Of a stretch of 36,534 nucleotides of DNA, positions 32,963-36,534 are shown piece after piece. Position 1 is the first letter of the stretch. Every line of letters begins with the position of its first letter. Position numbers and translations under genes: made by a program. Source of the DNA: Candidatus Eisenbacteria bacterium (lineage in GTDB: Bacteria; Eisenbacteria; RBG-16-71-46); the NCBI GenBank assembly GCA_013140805.1, contig JABFRW010000051.1:1-36534 (forward strand). The letters are read 5' to 3'. Under the pieces are notes generated by a model that was not told the DNA's origin, searched no databases, and saw only the letters and a program-made list of their open reading frames with translations.

Positions 32963-33475
32963 GTGACCCTTCGCACTCCATCAGCCGCCGAGACTTCGGC
33001 CTGCGGTCTGCGCCTGGCGGCAGCCTTCGAGGTCGGCGACGTCGTGGCGCTCGAGGGCCCGCTCGGAGCCGGCAAGACCCGCTTCGTCGAGGGGCTGGCG
33101 CGTGGCCTCGAGTGCAAGGCCAGGGTTCGCAGCCCGTCGTTCTCGCTCGTGAACGAATACGCGGGACGCGTGACGCTGATCCACCTCGACCTCTACCGCC
33201 TCGAGCATGGCGAACTGGAGGGCCTCGGACTCGAGGAGTATGTCGAGCGCGGCGTGCTCGCGGTCGAGTGGGGTGAGCGGCTGACGGAGCGATGGCTGCG
33301 CGAGGCGTTGCGAATCCGAATCCGTTCAGAGTCCGAGGATCGGCGCGCGCTCGAGGCGAGCGCTGCCGCAGGGCGCGGGCTGGTGCTGCTCGAGGCGTGG
33401 CGCGCCATCGAGCGCGAAGCGGGATCCGATACCGCTGCCGGCACGATCCGCGGCGAAGTCGCGGACGCGGAATGA
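32963..33475 (+). CDS. tsaE: tRNA threonylcarbamoyladenosine biosynthesis ATPase TsaE
   Basis: The 170-residue P-loop ATPase helps TsaB and TsaD make the t6A37 modification of ANN-decoding tRNAs. The Walker A motif is GPLGAGKT at 32-39, and RVRSPSFSLVNEY and LIHLDLYRLEHGELEGLGLEEY are the classic TsaE segments, followed by VLAVEWGERL. It starts with GTG after the terminator-like hairpin and overlaps the tsaB-rimI gene by four bases (ATGA). The last 40 residues extend past the usual core. Confidence 0.95.
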   Translation: MTLRTPSAAETSACGLRLAAAFEVGDVVALEGPLGAGKTRFVEGLARGLECKARVRSPSFSLVNEYAGRVTLIHLDLYRLEHGELEGLGLEEYVERGVLAVEWGERLTERWLREALRIRIRSESEDRRALEASAAAGRGLVLLEAWRAIEREAGSDTAAGTIRGEVADAE

Positions 33476-34668
33476 TCGGCCTCGCGATCGAGGCCGCGAC
33501 CTCGCACGTCGAGGTTGCGCTGTTCCGTGGCGAGCGCGTGCTCGCGCACGCGATCGAGGAGGTCGGTCACGGCCACACCCAGCGCCTCACGCCGCTGGTC
33601 GGGCGGGTGCTCGACGAAGCCGCAACCGACGCGGCGGCACTCGGCTGGGTCGCCGTCGATCTGGGTCCGGGCTCGTTCACGGGTGTGCGCGTCGGCATCG
33701 CCTCGGGTGAGGGCTTCGCGCTCGCCAGCGGTGCTCGACTGATCGGCGCATCGTCGCTTGCGGCGCTCGCGCACGGCACACGCGCGCGCCGCGCGCTGGT
33801 GGTGCCGATGGTGCCGGGCGGGCGCGTCGACGCGTACGCCGGATTCTTCCGGGCCGATTCGCGCGGACTCGTCCGGTTGATGGCCGCACCTCGAGTGGGG
33901 CGACTCGAACCGCTGCTCGATGCGATCCGTGAGGCGCGCGAAGCCGCCGGGCTCGAGGACGTGGTCGTGGTCGGGCCGGGCGCGGCACGCTGGCAATCGG
34001 AGCTCGAGCAGGCGTTTCCGGGTGCAACGGCTGCCGCGCATCGATTCGAGGGCCTGTCGGCGATCGATCTCGCGCACGCCGCGCAACTCGAGCGCGGCGC
34101 GGCGGCCGGACTGCCGGGTGCCGGTGATCCGCCGCGTCCGCTCTACGTGCGTCCCGCGCAGGCCGAGGAGCGGGTGCGGCATCGGGCACTCGCGGCGGAC
34201 CGCGTGGTGTTTCGCGCGTTCCATCCCGATGACATTCCGGCCGTGGTCGAGATCGAGCAGCGCACGTTTTCGGATCCCTGGACTCCGGAGTTCTTCCTGG
34301 GAGAGCTGGAGCAGTCGCAGGTGTATGCACGAGTTGCGGAGCGCGAGGGAGCGATCGCCGGCTACAGCATCGCGTGGCTCGGCGAGGGTGGGGCGCATCT
34401 GGGTAACATCGCGGTGGATTCACCGCATCGCCGGCTGGGTGTCGGTCGATCGCTGTTGCGCGAAGTGCTCGCCGAGTCGGAGCGCCGGGGTCTCTCGAGC
34501 CTCACGCTCGAAGTACGGGTTTCCAATTTCGCGGCCCAGGAGCTGTACCGCGTTCACGCCTTCCGGCTGGCGGGGCTTCGGCGCGGGTATTATCGTGACA
34601 CCGGTGAAGACGCCCTTCTGATGGAGTGGCGTCCCGAGTACGCAGCCGTGGGAGCTCCCCCGGTCTGA
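33472..34668 (+). CDS. TsaB-RimI fusion: t6A synthesis subunit and ribosomal protein S18 N-acetyltransferase
   Basis: The 398-residue protein joins two usually separate enzymes. Residues 1-230 are TsaB-like (MIGLAIEAATSHVEVALF, DLGPGSFTGVRVGIASGEGFAL), the scaffold partner of TsaD. Residues about 242-385 are a GNAT acetyltransferase of RimI type: FRAFHPDDIPAVVEIEQRTFSDPWTP, LGNIAVDSPHRRLGVGRSLL (acetyl-CoA-binding R/G-x-x-G-x-G/A loop) and LEVRVSNFAAQELYRVHAF. RimI acetylates the N-terminus of ribosomal protein S18. Such fusions are known in several phyla. The start at 33472 overlaps the tsaE stop; the longer frame from 33292 shadows tsaE. Confidence 0.93.
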   Translation: MIGLAIEAATSHVEVALFRGERVLAHAIEEVGHGHTQRLTPLVGRVLDEAATDAAALGWVAVDLGPGSFTGVRVGIASGEGFALASGARLIGASSLAALAHGTRARRALVVPMVPGGRVDAYAGFFRADSRGLVRLMAAPRVGRLEPLLDAIREAREAAGLEDVVVVGPGAARWQSELEQAFPGATAAAHRFEGLSAIDLAHAAQLERGAAAGLPGAGDPPRPLYVRPAQAEERVRHRALAADRVVFRAFHPDDIPAVVEIEQRTFSDPWTPEFFLGELEQSQVYARVAEREGAIAGYSIAWLGEGGAHLGNIAVDSPHRRLGVGRSLLREVLAESERRGLSSLTLEVRVSNFAAQELYRVHAFRLAGLRRGYYRDTGEDALLMEWRPEYAAVGAPPV

Positions 34669-34700
34669 TGCAGCGCACCAATCAGGAGTGATCCCAACGC

Positions 34701-35642
34701 ATGTCGTGGCTCAAGCGCGAGCGAACCGGAATCAAGGGTGAGAAGCGCGACGCGACCCAGGTGCCGGAAGGCCTGTGGACCAAGTGCGAAGGCTGCGGCG
34801 AGGCGCTGTTCCAGACCGTGCTCGAGGAGCACCAGTGGACCTGCCCGCGCTGCAACTTTCACTTCCGCGTCCCGGCGCTCACTTACCTCGAGTATCTGGT
34901 GGACGAGGATTCGTTCACCGAGCGCTTCGACAACCTGATTGCCGGCGACCCGCTCGAGTTTCGAGACGCCAAGATGCGATATCCCGATCGGCTCGCGGCG
35001 GCGCAGCTGGAGACCGGTCTGCGGGACGCCGCGATTGCCGGATTGGCCACGGTCGGAGGGATTCCGGTCGCCGTCACGCTGATGGATTTCTTCTTCATGG
35101 GCGGCAGCATGGGTTCGGTGGTAGGCGAGAAGGTGGCGCGTACCATCGAGCTGGGGCTCGCGGATCGCCGTGCCGTCATCGTGGTATCGGCGACGGGCGG
35201 TGCGCGCATGCAGGAGGGAATCCTGTCGCTCATGCAGATGGCGAAGACCTCCGCACTGCTCTCGCGACTCCAGGATGCGCGCATCCCGTTCATCTCGATC
35301 CTCACCGACCCGTCGACCGCGGGCGTGCTCGCCTCCTACGCCTCGCTCGGCGACGTGATCCTCGCCGAACCCGGAGCGCTGGTCGGATTCGCCGGCGCGC
35401 GCGTGATTCGACAGACCATCGGCGAGGAGCTGCCGCCGGGATTCCAGCGTGCCGAGTTCGTGCTCGAAAAGGGCTTCGTCGATCGCGTCGTGCATCGCAA
35501 GCAGATGCACGATGAGGTCGCCCAGCTGCTGCGCCTGTTCTGGCACTCGACGCACGGATTCGCTCCCGAAGGCGGCACCTCGCCGCATCCCTACGACCCT
35601 GCGCTCCCCGAGGTATCGAGAGATCCCGTTCCCTCGAACTGA
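34701..35642 (+). CDS. accD: Acetyl-CoA carboxylase carboxyltransferase subunit beta
   Basis: The 313-residue cytoplasmic protein has an N-terminal zinc ribbon (C29, C32, C48, C51 in KCEGCGEA and CPRCNF). The carboxyltransferase (crotonase) fold follows, with MDFFFMGGSMGSVVGEKV, SATGGARMQEGILSLMQM, PSTAGVLASYASLGD and EPGALVGFAGARVI. It transfers CO2 from carboxybiotin to acetyl-CoA for fatty-acid synthesis, together with AccA, which is not in the window. AGGAGT upstream supports the start. It is followed five bases later by folC, a pairing seen in many bacteria. Confidence 0.97.
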   Translation: MSWLKRERTGIKGEKRDATQVPEGLWTKCEGCGEALFQTVLEEHQWTCPRCNFHFRVPALTYLEYLVDEDSFTERFDNLIAGDPLEFRDAKMRYPDRLAAAQLETGLRDAAIAGLATVGGIPVAVTLMDFFFMGGSMGSVVGEKVARTIELGLADRRAVIVVSATGGARMQEGILSLMQMAKTSALLSRLQDARIPFISILTDPSTAGVLASYASLGDVILAEPGALVGFAGARVIRQTIGEELPPGFQRAEFVLEKGFVDRVVHRKQMHDEVAQLLRLFWHSTHGFAPEGGTSPHPYDPALPEVSRDPVPSN

Positions 35643-35646
35643 CGCC

Positions 35647-36534
35647 GTGCGTCCCGACCTGCAGGCCGCCCTCGAAGCCCTGTACGGCGCGGAACGTCGG
35701 CGCGACCGACTGGGACTCGAAGGCACGCACGCGCTGATGCGCTCCCTCGGCCACCCCGAGCGCTCGTTTCGCGCGGTGCACGTGGCCGGCACCAACGGCA
35801 AGGGTTCGGTGTGCGCGCGAGTCGAGCGCGTGCTGCGCGCGGCGGGCCATCGCGTGGGGCTCTACACCTCGCCGCACCTGGTCGACTTCCGAGAGCGCAT
35901 TCGCGTCGACGGGCGATGGGCCGACGAGGCATGGCTCGCCGCGACGCTTCAACGCATCGCCGCATTTCCGGACCGCGACGAGCGGACCTTCTTCGAAGTC
36001 GCGACCGCACTCGGGTTCGCGTGGTTCGCGAAGCAACAGGTCGAGCTGGCGGTCGTCGAGGTGGGGCTCGGCGGGCGACTCGACTGCACGAACGTCGTGA
36101 GCCCGATCGTCACCGCGATCACCTCGATCGGACTCGATCACACCGAGATCCTCGGTGACTCGATCGAGAAGATCGCTTCGGAGAAGGCCGGAATCGTGAA
36201 GCCCGGCGTGCCGGTCGTGATCGGCGCCGGCATGGACCTGGTGGCGGAGCGCGTGATCCGCGAGGTGGCGCGCGAACGTCGCGCCGAAGTGCTTCGAGCG
36301 GAGGAGCCGACACCGGGTGGCGCCGATCCCGAGGTCGCGTTCGCGCTCGAGAACCTGGCGACCGCGCGCGCGATCCTCGCAGCACTGAGGCGAGCCGACG
36401 TTTCGATCCCCGCTGCAGCGGAACGTGAGGGACTCGCGGCCTCGCGCTGGCCCGGCCGCCTCGAAGCGTGCCCGGATGAGCCGCGCCTGCTGTGGGACGG
36501 TGCGCACAACCCGCACGGCATCACGGCACTGGCG
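35647..36534 (+). CDS. folC: Folylpolyglutamate synthase / dihydrofolate synthase (partial, 3' end outside window)
   Basis: Only the first 296 codons are visible; the frame is open to the window edge. The start is a GTG, five bases after the accD stop. Mur-ligase-type features are the ATP loop HVAGTNGKGS at 45-54, LYTSPHLVDFRERI, VEVGLGGRLDCTNVV, ITSIGLDHTEILG, EKAGIVKPGVPVV and, near the edge, DGAHNPHG at 284-291. FolC adds glutamates to folates and often also makes dihydrofolate. The segment between the ATP loop and the DGAHNP motif is shorter than in many homologues, so the family length should be compared once the full gene is available. Confidence 0.93.
   Translation, partial: MRPDLQAALEALYGAERRRDRLGLEGTHALMRSLGHPERSFRAVHVAGTNGKGSVCARVERVLRAAGHRVGLYTSPHLVDFRERIRVDGRWADEAWLAATLQRIAAFPDRDERTFFEVATALGFAWFAKQQVELAVVEVGLGGRLDCTNVVSPIVTAITSIGLDHTEILGDSIEKIASEKAGIVKPGVPVVIGAGMDLVAERVIREVARERRAEVLRAEEPTPGGADPEVAFALENLATARAILAALRRADVSIPAAAEREGLAASRWPGRLEACPDEPRLLWDGAHNPHGITALA

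Overview
The window is GC-rich, densely coded DNA from a Gram-negative bacterium with a two-membrane envelope. The evidence for the envelope is a TonB-dependent receptor, a PorV-like barrel, lipoproteins and several Sec signal peptides. Three proteins end in FlgD-Ig/type IX secretion (T9SS) type A-like C-terminal domains, and there is a PorX-type response regulator. This combination suggests the FCB superphylum. A lineage outside Bacteroidota, such as Candidatus Eisenbacteria, is my best guess, but it is an inference. I see no rRNA, tRNA, CRISPR array or mobile element.

Layout. Positions 55-5184 hold a secreted M28 peptidase (-), PorX (+) and a TPR/S41 peptidase-like protein (-). Positions 5316-32872 form what I read as a beta-1,2-glucan (sophoro-oligosaccharide) utilisation locus under a LacI-family regulator. 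Positions 32963-36534 are housekeeping: tsaE, a tsaB-rimI fusion, accD and the start of folC.

The glucan locus has four parts. (a) GH94 phosphorylase (-, 5316-9242), divergent from a small exported protein plus GH1 beta-glucosidase (+, 9709-11977). (b) A minus-strand operon running from 20726 to 13028: lipoprotein GH144 endoglucanase, sugar-binding lipoprotein, two ABC permeases, and a large exported CBM/discoidin/alpha-toroid protein, with an NHL-type protein beyond it. (c) A divergent control region, 20727-21101. (d) A plus-strand operon, 21102-32872: LacI regulator, CBM9-like surface protein, TonB-dependent receptor, 1111-residue surface protein, PorV-like protein, and a second GH144 with a secretion domain. 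Most genes within (b) and (d) overlap by four bases.

Inferred working model: surface GH144 and binding proteins capture and cut beta-1,2-glucan. The TonB receptor brings oligosaccharides to the periplasm, where the lipoprotein GH144 trims them. The ABC system moves them to the cytosol, and GH94 and GH1 finish degradation to glucose-1-phosphate and glucose. No ABC ATPase is encoded here.

The most striking new signal is regulatory. Three promoters share one geometry: TTGACA or TTGACC, exactly 15 nt, then a LacI-type operator that starts as a -10 box (TGTAA...TTnCA). At the central divergent promoters, a 23-nt box also sits exactly 8 nt upstream of each -35, in mirror orientation. A second new signal is a shared C-terminal W-G-x-L-K-x-x-Y-R tail on two otherwise unrelated exported proteins.
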